Assembly: GCA_019925095.2 (NCBI GenBank)
Contig: CM034389.1
Location: forward strand, 16,727,435-16,791,434
Reading direction: 5' to 3'
Length of the DNA stretch: 64,000 nt
Origin: Dendrolimus kikuchii
Taxonomy: Eukaryota; Arthropoda; Insecta; Lepidoptera; Lasiocampidae
Made by a program: the position numbers and the translations under genes. Under the pieces are notes generated by a model. The model did not search any database. It was not told the DNA's origin and worked only from the letters and a program-made list of their open reading frames with translations. Shown one piece after another: positions 13,144 through 22,742 of the stretch (within the stretch, counting starts at the first letter, position 1; every line of letters begins with the position of its first letter).

Positions 13144-16100
13144 CCCTTCTAACTAATTTTTGTAAATGTTTCGTATTTTTTTTATCTCCAATCTGTAAAG
13201 ATCATCTACAAAATTGGTTATAATGCAAAGGTGTAAGTAAATAATAACCAAAAAATATACTTTTACTATTTTTTCTAGTCGAGACAAAAACTAGTAAGCT
13301 TTCATGTTAAATGCATCGTTTCAATCAATGAATCTTTGGTTCTGTCCCAGGGGAACTCTTGTTTTGGGAAGGTTAAAAAGTATCCTACGTTATCTCCAAT
13401 CTATGCAACTGTATCTATACGCAATTTCATCATATTTTTTACGTGCCCAAGCACCTAAAAAGTGATCAAACAAATATAAAGAGTCGCTTACAATTTTACA
13501 CATTACTACAAGATCTTTCAAGTAAAACATGCAAACATCTCGTAAACGTCCAAAGAAAGAAACTTATATTTGCATGGATAGTAAGTATAAATAAGTACGA
13601 AATATGTATACCAAAAAATAATATAAAAAAAACTCAAGAAATTTACAATTATACCTTTGTATTGTTTTAAACATAAGTAAACCACCAGGTAAAGTAGGAT
13701 AAAATTAAATTATTTTTATTGAAGATCATTAATAAAAAAAAGGAACATTATCCAATACTTTAAATGAAGACAACTGGTTAGATATTTCAATTGGTTTTGT
13801 CATACACATAATCTTGACATATTGTTGAAACACACGCACAAACTTTCAGTAACAGTTACTGTTTTCATATCGCTTAAATGTTGTTTCTTAGTAATCTAAT
13901 CAACCCCTATTCCCGCAGGCTATCAAACAAGGATTAACGTATTTCCTAGGTTTTTAGACAAATCGCTTTAATAAACAAACTATGTATTTGTTTTATACTT
14001 CGTGTTCGGGGAGTGTTTCCTGGAACTTAGATCTGGTACCAACGTCCTCACTTTCACAATCACGACGCTCGCTATCGCCACAGGGCCGTCTTAAACATAT
14101 AAGGAGCTGGGGTGAGAATAACAGCGTGTGCCCCCTTGACAACAATGAAATAAATATTTTTGTAAATTTGTTTCTTGCAATTTCTAGATCAATTTAAATA
14201 TTGCAATGATAAGAAGTCGCATTTGTATATAATACCTATCGTTGCCTTATATGTTTATGATATGAATGTTTGTTTATGGTTAAGTAACTTTAAAAAATTG
14301 CAGATTACCCATGGTATGGTAATGGTGTATAGTGTATATATGGTGTACCCATGGTGTATAAGCAGAGTTAGTTTGCGCCCCTAGGTCCTTGTGCTCAAGT
14401 GGCACACAACCCTTGCACCCCCAGGTAAAGACGGCTCTCTCTGCAAGCTCAGTTACGCTACAGTTTTTAAAACATTTAGTCCGCCTACATAAAAGATTTG
14501 AAGGAAACTTCCCGCTAATGTTTTACCTACGCGCTACGACTTGAGACTCATTTAAGTACAGCGTTATTAAATTTCTTTGAGACCGATACTGCGTAGGTAT
14601 CAATCAATATCCACAGTACTGGAAATGTTTTTGTTGAACTTGTTTGATGCTTTATAAGTAAAAATTGCTTTAATCCTAGAGCTTCTTTCTATTTGGGGCA
14701 ATGAACAATTACACCACTTGAGAACATAGACACACAAGTAAATTATATTACTGGCCACTAGGGGCGCAACTAGTAATTTTGCCCACAACTATGATATAAT
14801 AAATCTATATGTGTAACTGCGTCAGTTTTGTAAAGAGACAATGTACATAATAAAACTACATTTTAACGGTTTTAAGCGCCGTTGACTTTGACGCTAACGT
14901 TTCTCCACTGTATGAGCAGTTTCTTCCCTTCAAGCTACATGTTGCAAAACGGTTGTAAATTAGAATAGGCTCACACAAAGTGAATAATAACCACAAACAA
15001 AATTAAAACCAAATAATTCAAATGAACAAGTTGGCGGTAGGCTAAATTAAACTTTAACAATACTCATTGACACTTGACATCTTTGCCTTCCGTGAGCACG
15101 GCTACTGAAAAGTGGTCGAAACGTCGGTATAAAAATTAAGTAAAATACAACGCCGCAAACTGTTAAAACTTAACGGTAAACATATAGTAAATACACTAAT
15201 AGATTTAATCAATAACGATTTTTTGGAAGCTTGAGGAAAATGAAACAATAACTATTAAAATAATATACCGGTTATATAAATTAATTTTATTAAAGAAAGC
15301 TTTTTTCTTAATAAATTAATTTTGATATTTATGTCAATGCCATTAATACGAAAATAGAATGTGTTTTTGAATACAATTTTACCAAAATATTTGATGCTTC
15401 TCAACCCACAGCTTTGAAATTAATGAGTATATATTTTATGTATACATAATAAATAGGTTGGGGAAAAAGTCTTTTCGCATATAGTATGTATGAACTTGTA
15501 ATAAGATCTCTTTGGCTATATATACCATTTGTATCTGGCTGGTTTTGGTATCATTAAAAAGTTTTAATTTTAAAGAAGACAATTCCAAATTCAAGTTAGG
15601 AAAATGTGTGATTTTCACTTGTTTTTCTTATTGTTAAAATGAGTAAATCTAATGAAGAAATTCGATACATTTTAAAATTTTACTACAAAAAAGGTAAAAA
15701 TGCAACACAAGCCGCGAAAAAAATTTGTCATGTTTATGGACCTAATGCAGTATCTGTGAGAGTAGCGCAAATTTGGTTTAAGCGTTTTCAATCCGGAAAT
15801 TTTGTTATCAAAGATGCACGTCGCTCTGGTCGCCCTGTTACGGACAAAATTGATGCCATTTTTGAAAAAGTGGAGCAAGATCGGCATATTAGTAGTTACG
15901 ATGTAGCTGGAGAACTGGGAATTGACCACAAAACGGTTTTGACGCATTTGAACAAAGCTGGGTACACAAAAAAGCTCGATATTTGGGTGCCTCATGAGCT
16001 CACTGAAAGAAACCTAATGAACCGTGTACTCATTTGTGATTTTTTATTACGACGTAATGAAACCGAACGATTTTTGAAGAAGCTGATAACTGGTGATGAA

Positions 16101-19100
16101 AAGTGGATCACGTGCGACAAGAACGTGCGAAAAAGATCGTGGTCAAAGGCCTGTCAGGTTTCACAGACTGTGGCGAAACCCGGGATAACTCGCAACAAGG
16201 TGATGCTGTGTGTATGGTGGGATTGGAAGGGCATTATTCATTATGAGCTGTTACCGCCAGGCAGGACCATCGATTCTGAACTGTACTGCGAACAACTGAT
16301 GAGATTAAAGCAGAAAGTTGAGAGAAAGCGGCCGAAATTGATCAACAGAAGGGGTGTGATTTTTCACCATGATAACGCTAGACCTCACATCTTTAGCCAC
16401 TCAGCAAAAAATTACGAGAGTTTGGCTGGGAGGTGTTAATGCATCCGCCGTATAGTTCTGACCTTGCACCTTCAGATTTTCACCTGTTACGGTCCCTGCA
16501 GAATTCCTTAGGCAGTGTCAGGTTAACATCACGAGAGGACTGCCAAAACCACTTGTCGCAGTTTTTTGATCAGAAGCCCCAAAATTTTTATAGCAATGGG
16601 ATCACGTCCCTACCTACAAGATGGCAAAAAGTTATCCAACAAAATGGCACCTACATACTTTAGTTAAATGTAAATAAACTTTATAAAAAAACCTTTTGAA
16701 TCTTTATATAAAATGCGAAGAAACTTTTCCCCAACCTAATATATTCAAAGAGTATGTTAATGACATTGCTTTGATAATCGTCTAACTTCATGGTTTGAAA
16801 TGATTAGATCAACATGAGTAATCAGCTATTTATGTGATATCATCGCAACTTAGTCAATACTAAATTCAATAATTTAGTTTTTATTTATTTTTATAGTGAA
16901 GATCTTTGTTCGTAACTCCCAAGAAATCTATGCCATCACGTTAGGACTAAGCCCATACAAACGTTGCTAAACATTTTATGTTCTTTTTAGTCATTTCAAA
17001 TTAACCGAACGATGAATAAAATATATAGATTAAGCCTGGTTTAATGACTCGAGGACTATTTTTTTTTATAGATAGGTTCCTGTTTGACGGTTATCTAGCT
17101 TAATGTTAATCAATGATGCGCTGAAGATGGAGCAGGTATGCCTATAAAATACATATTCATTTGATACTTGAAGACACCCGGATTTTGATTAAAGGGCTAC
17201 ACGGCCCCCGGTAGTGCGTAAACAGCTCTGCCGTACCCTGAAGGAACATAGAGGAAAATCTTTTTCCGCTTCAGCAGCGTTTCCACAGCAAGACGCGACG
17301 CGGCCATAATGACAATATGTATTCACAATTATTGAATTTTTATAATTTTTCTGCCCCGATCTTGAAAACTTGTAAAGAAAACTTACAGACTATATAAACG
17401 ACGGAGAGTACGATGCAATTTATTTTAGATTTCTTGTCTGTTTATCTGTCGGTTTGTCCGTTTGTTTGGGATTTACGTAAAAACTACTGGGCCGATTTCG
17501 ATACGGTTTTCGCTGATCGACAGCTAATTCTTAGACTTAAAATCTGCGCTATTTTTTATCCCGGGAACCCCGCGGGAATTTTTCTGAGAATTATTTAAAA
17601 TGGTCAGATTGAATAAAAATCTAATTCCAATGCGATGTTTCCACTGTTCGATAGCAACTTTCATATATAATAAATAATAAAACTACGTTTTAACGGTTTT
17701 AAGCGCGGAATTTATTTGATTTTGGTTATTCCGATGTTTCGGCCACTTTTCAGTGGCCGTGATCACGAAAGGCTTAAAACCGTTAAAACGTAGTTTTATT
17801 ATGTATACAAGTCGCGAAAACTTAAGAAAATATTAAATTTTATGTAATTAAATGTGTAATATTTTTTTATCCCGCGAATACCGCGGGAATTTTGCCAGGA
17901 GCGGTTTGTAATTGTTCGGGTGTGGAAAAATTAGCTTGTCCCGACAGTTTTCAATAAAAAGATAAGTTACATTCTTTTTTAAAATGCCGTGTCCCGAGAA
18001 TTTAAAGTGTAGCGTGGACACAGTCGCGGGCATACACTAGTAATAGAATAAAATTATATATCATTATAATTATCTACATGGACAAGTAGAGCCCGGCACC
18101 GTTGTTCGCCGCACGACCTTGCTCTTGTAGACAGCCGGTCAGTGTTGCACAAATGAGCAACTATACCCACTTTCCATCAGGTGGCGCGCCAACGAAAGTA
18201 CAAATTTATTATTAACAGTACATCACATACAAAAATTGTATCAATTAAACAACATTTTACAGCGGGAAAAACACACATCGCATGTAGGGGACAATATTAA
18301 TAAGACAAACAACAACAAAGGGAAAAAATGTAAGAACTTGTAAGAAAACACCACATACATTGTACAATACGTCTTTATTTGGATGTATTCTCATCTCAGA
18401 AGTCTCTTTTTCTTTACAGAAGTTTCGTACGAATAAGTTTTGTTCTCTAACGAACTGAGCAAAATTATTTCAATTTAGTATAACCTAAAAAACTATTGGA
18501 GAAAACTAATTCACCGCCTCAACTTGAGATAAGACCATTAGCACCATTGGTATTGTGTCATACTGTAATTACACATAGCTTAGTAACTTTAAATCTGACT
18601 GATAAGTTTAATACACTTTTAAACAATGACAAGATGAAAATGAATGCATTTATTTCAAAATGTAATCTTACAAATTACTTATTGCATGTCATGAGTCTAC
18701 CACCACTTCCAAAGCAATATTAGTTTACTAGAAGATGCAGCCAACAAACTCCCCAGCTACATATCTGTACTTCATAACTATTATTATTCGTCTATTTTTA
18801 AATGTAGTTTAAACTAATAGAAGGTTTATCAAAGTAATTTTTATAAATAATTACTAACAGAGCTTTCCTCTTAACAATCTTAAGTTGTATATTAAATTAG
18901 TTTACCGAAAGCTCTTAAACTTTACTGGGATTTTGTTTTTGTTTTTTGTTGGCATTATACTTTGCCCCACGAAACTATTGTAAAGAGCCTATATGAGATT
19001 TTAAAATACCCAATAATACATAGTAAATATGGAAGTAACAGTGTTTGTATGTTTGTTAGTTCCTTCTTCATGGTCTTGGGATTGGACAATTGTCATACAA

Positions 19101-21112
19101 TTCAGTACATAATAATGCACTTTTGATGATTTTTTTCTTTATTGCTGGAGCACAGCAAATGGGAATGATGGGAACATTTAGTAATAGTAAGATGCATTCT
19201 TTATGGTCCATGAAATTAAAATAATTAGATATGAATCATTTAAGAATTATTTATATGTTGAAAGACTTTCATACCCTAGTAGCTTAAGAATTAATGATAT
19301 AGGTACTTGACTCACTACAACACAAAGACCAAAAATTCCATTTCCAATAGGATAAAGCGAAAAGACTATTTTAGTTTATCTGTTTGCTTCTTAAATTGTG
19401 ATAAAACTGTAAAATTTGCAAAGTTAATACAAATTATTTCAATAATATGGAAACTAGAAACAAGATAGAATCCAATTAGAATTGATCAAATGATTATCAA
19501 TTTCCTTTTTACTAATATTAAAATTGAATACTTGCATTTTATCTCATAGATCTATTATGATAGTAATCTAATGGTTAATCTACTACTTGGATGAGAAAAA
19601 TATAAAAATCAGTGAAAAGTCCAAAGGGAAGAATATGATGATAGTCGAGTATTATACTAGCAAAATTACACCAATGCCCAAAACATAATAAATGAATTAA
19701 ACAAAGTTTAAAAACTAAGATACAAGAGTAAAATCAAGTAGGTAATCAAACAAATGTAGATTAATTAACTAATGCAGTATCAAACTTGTGTTATTTTAAC
19801 TATACTATAAACCACAACATGTACTGGTCTGGAAGTCAAGTAAGGACAGATAAAATTAATTTAGAGATCAAATTATATCATATAAATACCAATTTTAATT
19901 AATATATTATCCACTTCGGTAACACTACCTGCTTTATACTGTAAGTATTGTAATGAACTAAAGGTCTTTGTGACCCAGCCATAATTATATTTAAAGAATT
20001 AAGTAATAATAAATAGGTTGTTTTACCTCTTCTTGAATGCCAGCATTGCTTGAAAGCTTTCCACCATCAGTTATGACCACAATTACTGAAGGTTCAAGGT
20101 AGAAGGGGCACCTGCCCTGACCATATGTGTCAATACCAGTCTGCATCCGATTAATATTTAATACATCAAATGCATGTTTCAAAGCAGCACCCATTGTTGT
20201 TAATCCAAGGCATTGTAAATTTTTTAATTCATTGATAAATGTTGCTAAATTTTCTTTCCATCCAGCCTGTAACAAACAGTTCATGTTAATTTAACCTGAT
20301 AGATGTATGTGTATGTTATGTATTATTATATCATGCTACTTGTTACTGCCGATACTATGCAAAGAATTTTTAAAAAGAAAATGCAGTGACAACAAAAAAT
20401 ATCAATGTACAGTGTATAAGAAATGTGCATTAAGTAAAAATAATTTATTATAGGTACATAGTATGCAGAAACAATTATCTGCTCTGTATGTAACAAAAGA
20501 ATCGCCGAGGCTCCCGCATAGCTGTTCAGTTTAAATTTCCCCCACAAATCGCCATTTCGCTGAATACTCGCTCGTCCAATGAGAATGTGCGACTGGAGCG
20601 CACAGCGCAGTAGCGAACCAGCGCTATCGCGAAGGTAGCATCAGCGGTTGCTCGTCCTGTTTACGTCGTGCCGTCTATTTCAGTAAATTATAAAGTATGG
20701 AAATGTTCTGGATTGCAGATTACAGTGCATCATGTATTGACCCGCAGATCCGACTGATACACACTCATCAATAAGAAAACAGCAAGATATCCATCGTTAA
20801 TGTGTTCATTCTGCTATACTAACCTTGATGTTCGCGGGTGGCTCTTCGAAAGTTAGAAGCATATACCTGTCGCCTCTGCTTTCGGGGGAACGTTGACGAA
20901 CCTACGAAATTAAAATTAATCAGTTCAACATAACAAGCGATAAACAAATCGATCACAAAACTAGGCGGTTGACAAGTCGATGACACTGCACGTACCTTAA
21001 CAAATGTTTCCACAGCGCCCTTGGCTACATCGAGCAACGTTGGGCGTCCGCCTAAATAAGCTCTTTGGTTCATAGACGCTGATGTATCTATTAAAAAAAC
21101 TATGATAGTCAT
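1..21112 (-). CDS. IntS6: Integrator complex subunit 6, 3' end off the window
   Basis: Spliced gene. Coding exons on the minus strand: 20996-21112, 20824-20901, 20027-20266, 12828-13008, 7372-7583, 5420-5602, 4331-4483, 3239-3469, 2577-2771, 1473-1682 and 1-163, giving 654 residues before the window edge. Every intron is GT-AG and the frame is kept throughout. Residues 1 to about 200 form a von Willebrand A-like domain; the MIDAS motif DTSAS is at residues 9-13 and an ITDGG motif lies in exon 3. Blocks such as EPFRWDQRLF, VQKVQSGVVINFEK, NLPFDKYELEPSPLTQFIL and PYNYPMLLPLLDDLFKVH match animal INTS6 as I remember it. In the family, INTS6 is part of the nuclear Integrator complex and helps dock PP2A; Integrator cleaves snRNA 3' ends and attenuates mRNA transcription. 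The start codon begins directly with the VWA strand, as in relatives. The C-terminal part of the protein lies beyond position 1. Oddity: an Asp/Gly-rich stretch at residues about 247-276. Confidence 0.93.
164..1472. other. IntS6 intron, no gene
   Basis: AT-rich intron. It has an A-run near 937-951 and a more GC-rich patch at 670-840 that I cannot assign. No coding frame with family resemblance. Confidence 0.6.
1473..1682 (-). CDS. IntS6: IntS6 coding exon 10 (residues 531-600)
   Basis: Encodes VNESVRVVPRSPLRKDL up to RNPIDIQRRDLLDQ. The last part matches the family's NAYDIPRRNLLD block. 70 codons between TTTCAG and GTATTT. Confidence 0.91.
2387..2454. repeat. Two-copy 36-bp tandem repeat
   Basis: The unit beginning ATCATTAATTTCACTATAAT occurs at 2387-2422 and again from 2423, nearly identical. 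It lies in an IntS6 intron. Confidence 0.75.
2577..2771 (-). CDS. IntS6: IntS6 coding exon 9 (residues 466-530)
   Basis: Encodes PLRRALTKMGASAPLLQSL and SFSVLNYLKRLKNQAKIEFE, matching the family's helical region. 65 codons between TTCCAG and GTAAGC. Confidence 0.93.
3239..3469 (-). CDS. IntS6: IntS6 coding exon 8 (residues 389-465)
   Basis: Encodes VFVANSGCKTSEMNQPFGYL, then NCVNLF-like and LLPLLDDLFKVH motifs of INTS6. 77 codons between TTTCAG and GTGAGT. Confidence 0.94.
4331..4483 (-). CDS. IntS6: IntS6 coding exon 7 (residues 338-388)
   Basis: Encodes PPRSAHPVVKFTCSSQEPMV and then IDNLPFDKYELEPSPLTQFI, a strongly conserved INTS6 block. 51 codons between TTTCAG and GTATGA. Confidence 0.94.
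4545..4862 (+). repeat. SINE-like repeat, family A
   Basis: Begins near CTGGAATCATTATCCTGATC and shares its head with 9846-9985 (GAATCATTATC, CACGCTCACACAGAAT, CGTGTTTCTTAC). The tail carries the GGCCATCTGCCTGTTTGCA signature seen in several other copies, followed by AATAAAAAAAC. Non-coding; the short open frame inside is incidental. Confidence 0.65.
4863..5419. other. IntS6 intron, nothing recognised
   Basis: AT-rich intronic sequence between the SINE-like repeat and exon 6. No repeat or gene identified. Confidence 0.5.
5420..5602 (-). CDS. IntS6: IntS6 coding exon 6 (residues 277-337)
   Basis: Encodes a low-complexity start (RWNGGTYQSSMSASGG), then AWHSCRRLIYVPR and GFWPIPESF, which align with the WHSC...FWP block of animal INTS6. 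61 codons between TAG and GTAAGT. Confidence 0.92.
6118..6440 (+). repeat. SINE-like repeat, family B
   Basis: Shares with 23630-23935, 36975-37330 and 54080-54330 the order: ATTGCCACGTG, then GGTGAAG, CACATCGA, GATGTGTGAAACC, GCCAATCC, CATGGCGG, CCCCTA and finally AACGTTTATGA. Degenerate tRNA-like head. In an IntS6 intron. Confidence 0.6.
7372..7583 (-). CDS. IntS6: IntS6 coding exon 5 (residues 206-276)
   Basis: Starts after TTTTCAG, completes Gly206, and encodes RSYCITSHRMLMQCIDSLVQ followed by KVQSGVVINFEK. The second half is acidic and repetitive (DGDKDIDGDGDRNG) and is not part of the INTS6 core I remember. The donor is GGG|GTAAAT. Confidence 0.9.
7584..8960. other. IntS6 intron, mostly unassigned
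   Basis: Includes a tract at 7780-8240 with repeated related words (GACCGCATCGTA and GACCCGCATCGTACGG; GCCGATGTCG and GTCGGCAAATCCGATCGCTG) that looks like an old transposon remnant. Several short frames overlap there on both strands, none recognisable. Confidence 0.4.
8974..9273 (-). mobile_element. 5'-truncated LINE 3' end with 17-bp target duplication
   Basis: A GC-rich 300-bp insert starts with about 20 T residues (a poly(A) tail on the minus strand). It is bounded by a perfect 17-bp direct repeat, AGGTTTTCTAAAGGTTT, at 8957-8973 and 9274-9290. This is the classic structure of target-primed LINE integration. No coding part remains that I can recognise, so the clade is unknown. Confidence 0.8.
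9846..10135 (+). repeat. SINE-like repeat, family A
   Basis: Second copy of the repeat at 4545-4862, same orientation. Head GGAATCATTATCTTAATTAC, middle CTCTCACAGAATG...AAAAGGTTAGCC, then GCAACGCGTTGGCTTCGC, ending in GACGGTAACTGCTTTCAATT and AATAAAAAAATG. Confidence 0.65.
10355..11580 (+). mobile_element. Helitron-like element (non-autonomous, interrupted)
   Basis: Starts A|TCCCTATTAATATTATAAATG, the same 5' end as the element at 41710. Shares its body (ACTACTAGATCGATTTGGCTG; GGATACTTTTTACCCCGG; ATAGTACTGACATAAAAAT). The 3' end carries the GC-rich hairpin GCGGCTGCGCCGC followed by GGGATAAACTTTACT; the terminal CTAG has been lost. A TTTTGGTCATTTTGGCA minisatellite lies at about 10660-10830. 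A second Helitron is inserted at 10931-11261. No helicase frame. Confidence 0.75.
10931..11261 (-). mobile_element. Nested Helitron, minus orientation
   Basis: Read on the minus strand it starts A|TCTATATATATAAAAGAAAG at 11261 and ends CTAG|T at 10931, preceded by a hairpin-like GCAGGACAACGTCTGC. The insertion point is an A/T dinucleotide inside the older Helitron, as expected for rolling-circle transposons. 331 bp, non-coding. Confidence 0.75.
11581..12187. other. IntS6 intron, nothing recognised
   Basis: AT-rich. The two overlapping short open frames on the minus strand near 11899-12103 show no family resemblance. Confidence 0.5.
12188..12345 (+). repeat. Fragment of an ACCGACTT-ended element
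   Basis: Shares a long stretch with 45154-45330: ACCGACTT, then AAAAAAAGGAGGAGGTTCTC, TATGTATGTTCACCGATTAC, GATCCGATTTACGTGATTCT, CGACGCGG and GCTGCCATTTGGTCCCCTAA. This copy is one-ended. Confidence 0.7.
12828..13008 (-). CDS. IntS6: IntS6 coding exon 4 (residues 146-206, split last codon)
   Basis: Begins FNLPMNCPIPGSELTREPF after TTCACAG and ends in CEVTGG at GTG|GTAAGT, leaving one base of the last codon. A frame stays open for some distance into the intron, which gives a misleadingly long ORF. The 7-kb intron before it holds the mariner. Confidence 0.93.
13079..13139. repeat. GT/AT dinucleotide microsatellite
   Basis: A short GTGTGTG run continues into about 25 uninterrupted AT dinucleotides. 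Confidence 0.95.
13140..14842. other. IntS6 intron 3, distal part, nothing recognised
   Basis: Repetitive-looking but unassigned. Contains TATGGTAATGGTGTATAGTG-like simple variation near 14310-14360. No recognisable protein. Confidence 0.4.
14843..15183 (-). repeat. Old copy of the fold-back retroelement family
   Basis: Opens with ATGTACATAATAAAACTAC and TTTTAACGGTTTTAAGCGCC, the reverse complement of the constant 3' end of the copies at 17672, 39499 and 56992. Near the far end it has a hairpin, GGCTACTGAAAAGTGGTC, followed by GAAACGTCGG. Diverged. Confidence 0.6.
15456..16736 (+). mobile_element. mariner (Tc1/mariner) transposon
   Basis: 1281 bp, flanked by TA target duplications at 15454-15455 and 16737-16738. 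Terminal inverted repeats: left GGTTGGGGAAAAAGTCTTTT, right (reverse complement) GGTTGGGGAAAAGTTTCTTC. The length and TA target are typical of mariner. It sits in the 7-kb IntS6 intron 3, in opposite orientation to the gene. The transposase reading frame is broken, so the copy cannot move on its own. Confidence 0.95.
15639..16663 (+). pseudogene. mariner transposase, frameshifted
   Basis: N-terminal helix-turn-helix region (IRYILKFYYKKGKNATQA; RRSGRP; WVPHELTE linker), then a DDE domain. Catalytic aspartates: the first in ITGDEKW, the second in HHDNARPH, the third in YSSDLAPSDFH, giving the D,D,D pattern of mariner. The WVPHELTE wording resembles the cecropia-type subfamily. The frame is open from 15639 to 16439 and again in the -1 frame to 16663. 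The lesions lie between about 16388 and 16415: an apparent 2-bp loss just after the RPH codons and a one-base gain in an A run shortly after. Ends ...NGTYIL with TAG. Confidence 0.92.
17388..18040 (+). mobile_element. Helitron-like element with nested fold-back insert
   Basis: Related to 38735-39295 (TATATAAACG; AAAAACTACTGGGCCGATTT; TTTTCGCTGATCGACAG; ATCCCG repeats). Ends GTCGCGGGCATACACTAG, i.e. a GC-rich 3' end and CTAG at 18037-18040. The 5' dinucleotide is AC rather than TC, so the exact start is uncertain. Interrupted at about 17672-17838. Non-coding. Confidence 0.6.
17672..17838 (+). repeat. Fold-back retroelement copy inside the Helitron
   Basis: Left arm AATAAAACTACGTTTTAACG is the reverse complement of the right-hand CGTTAAAACGTAGTTTTATT. 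The constant 3' end TATACAAGTCGCGAAAACTT, then AAGAAAATATTA, follows. The centre holds the hairpin GGCCACTTTTCAGTGGCC. Confidence 0.75.
18060..18195 (+). repeat. SINE/LINE 3'-tail fragment
   Basis: Ends in ACTTTCCATCAGGTGG, the tail word shared with 34385-34435, 48700 and 50215. GC-rich against AT-rich surroundings. Confidence 0.45.
18200..19990. other. IntS6 intron 3, nothing recognised
   Basis: Very AT-rich, no repeat family or coding resemblance seen. Confidence 0.5.
20027..20266 (-). CDS. IntS6: IntS6 coding exon 3 (residues 66-145)
   Basis: Begins AGWKENLATF after an ACAG acceptor and ends GIQEE before GTAAAA. Contains TTMGAAL and VITDGG, the later parts of the VWA metal-binding fold. 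80 whole codons. Confidence 0.93.
20545..20700. other. GC-rich island in IntS6 intron 2
   Basis: CpG-rich stretch (GCGCACAGCGCAGTAGCG; CGCTATCGCG; GTTTACGTCGTGCCG) in an otherwise AT-rich intron close to the gene start. It could be an internal regulatory region or the edge of an unrecognised repeat. Confidence 0.35.
20824..20901 (-). CDS. IntS6: IntS6 coding exon 2 (residues 40-65)
   Basis: Encodes VRQRSPESRGDRYMLLTFEE and the following six residues, a second strand of the VWA domain. The acceptor is TAG and the donor AAG|GTTAG; 26 whole codons. Confidence 0.92.
20996..21112 (-). CDS. IntS6: IntS6 coding exon 1 (residues 1-39)
   Basis: Carries the start codon and the VWA metal-ion motif DTSAS at residues 9-13. 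The donor reads AAG|GTACGT on the minus strand, phase 0. Confidence 0.93.
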
Positions 21113-22429
21113 CGTGAAAATTGCCTAAATGTCCTTCAAAATACATTTAAAATATGCGCACGCTATTATGAACTAAGAACAAAAATGGCCGCTACATCGT
21201 ATATAGATTCGCAAACATGCGACCGTCCGACAGCCGCTTCGACGAGCAGCTGAACAAGCTACGCCACGAAGACTCCAAAAGTACCACGTGACCTAATCAT
21301 ACATTCGGGCGTTGTCGCCGGCCAATAGAAAAACGTTCGGAAACCTTCGTCTTCTAGTAACAATGTTGCAAAGACAAGAATACAATAATCCGTATTTTGC
21401 ATTTGTTTAAATTATAATAATAATGTTGTATTTTTTTGTTTGATTTATTTTTTTATTAACTTTAAATACATTATGTTATTTTCAAAATAAATCAAACTTC
21501 TTGTAGTCCTATTGATTCATGTTTAAATTATCTATAAATATAGAAATGAATTAATGTATGGATTTATTATATTACGTCCTCTTGCGACTGTTTTCTTCAA
21601 GAAATTTTCACGTTATAATTTCGATTGCGTTAATTTCAAGTCTGTATAACATGGAAGCTAATTAATTTCTAAATCTTCGTTACCAAGTATAAATCACCAG
21701 ACAATAGCTTTACCAAGCTACCACGTTGGTTTGTAATGGAAATCTGAATTATTATTTATCCTCATATTTTTATTATAAAGTGTCCTGTTTTCAGATTAGT
21801 CATCGAAAATACCAGTGGCTTATACCTAAAAGTCTAATCAATTTTTATATTTCAAAACAAAACAAAATCTACAGGAATATGGAATAAAATGTAAAAAAAA
21901 CTTTCATTTTCTATTATACCCTCTTTTGAGTGAAATTTAGAAAATAATGGTTTACTTTTGATTGTAAAGGTAAATCAAGATCTTTACACGTCAACTTCAA
22001 ACATGAAAGATTTGTGCCCAAATTTTCACACTTAATTCCTTTAAAGCGCGTGAATATTATAATTCGCAACTGATGATCGCGGACTTCAACGTATCTGATT
22101 AAAGAAAGTCCATTGAAGTGTGCACGTTAGTCGTAAGTCACGGGACTTGAGCTTTCGGACGTCCTAAAAAGCAATCTGGACATTTTGTTACACTTCTGGT
22201 GTGCACATTGTTTGGAGACGTCCCATCATCCACGGCTGACGAACGCGTCCCGTAATGTGTGAGCACCTTTTGAGGTGGATTTAAAAACCCAATGTTAAAG
22301 TTTAAAATATAAAAACAACAATTCTTTCCAAACGTTCAAAAAAATTTCATACTAAATTACAATACCGTTGGATCTGTGGCTTTTTTAGTGATATTAGTGG
22401 TTAAGTTATCTATATCATTGAATAAATTA
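21113..22429. other. IntS6 upstream region / 5' UTR side
   Basis: The IntS6 5' UTR and promoter must lie here. Positions 21180-21345 are the most GC-rich part (CCGTCCGACAGCCGCTTCGA), a plausible core promoter. No TATA box or other site can be fixed by eye. Confidence 0.4.
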
Positions 22430-22535
22430 CATACATACATACATAACTTCACGCCAGTACTCTTGCGGGGTAGGCACGAACAACAGAGCGCCATTTAGTC
22501 TTATTCTTACACATCTCACTTGCTTCTTTGACATG
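22430..22535 (-). mobile_element. Short 3' fragment of the TATG-tailed LINE
   Basis: Minus-strand copy of the last ~100 bp of the family at 27813-28143: CATACATACATACATAACTT, then CACGCCAGTACTCTTGCGGG, ending near TTCTTTGACATGAATAATTT. The flanks GAATAAATTA and GAATAATTTA look like a slightly decayed target duplication. Confidence 0.75.
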
Positions 22536-22636
22536 AATAATTTAGTTTTGTATAAACTTTTAATCGAAACTTCACGGAAAATACACATACAGATACATTT
22601 TCGTACGTTTAGCCCTATATAGATGGTATACCAAAT

Positions 22637-22742
22637 ACATATACATATATATATGTATATATACATATATATACATATATATATGTGTATATATACATAT
22701 ATATATGTATATATACATATGTGTGTGTGTGTGTGTGTGTGT
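22637..22742. repeat. Compound TATATACA / GT microsatellite
   Basis: Tracts of ATATATACAT variants followed by about 12 GT dinucleotides. The open frames across it are simple-repeat artefacts. Confidence 0.95.

Noticed and set aside
15672..15995. 107-codon minus-strand frame
   Set aside because: Antisense shadow of the mariner transposase.
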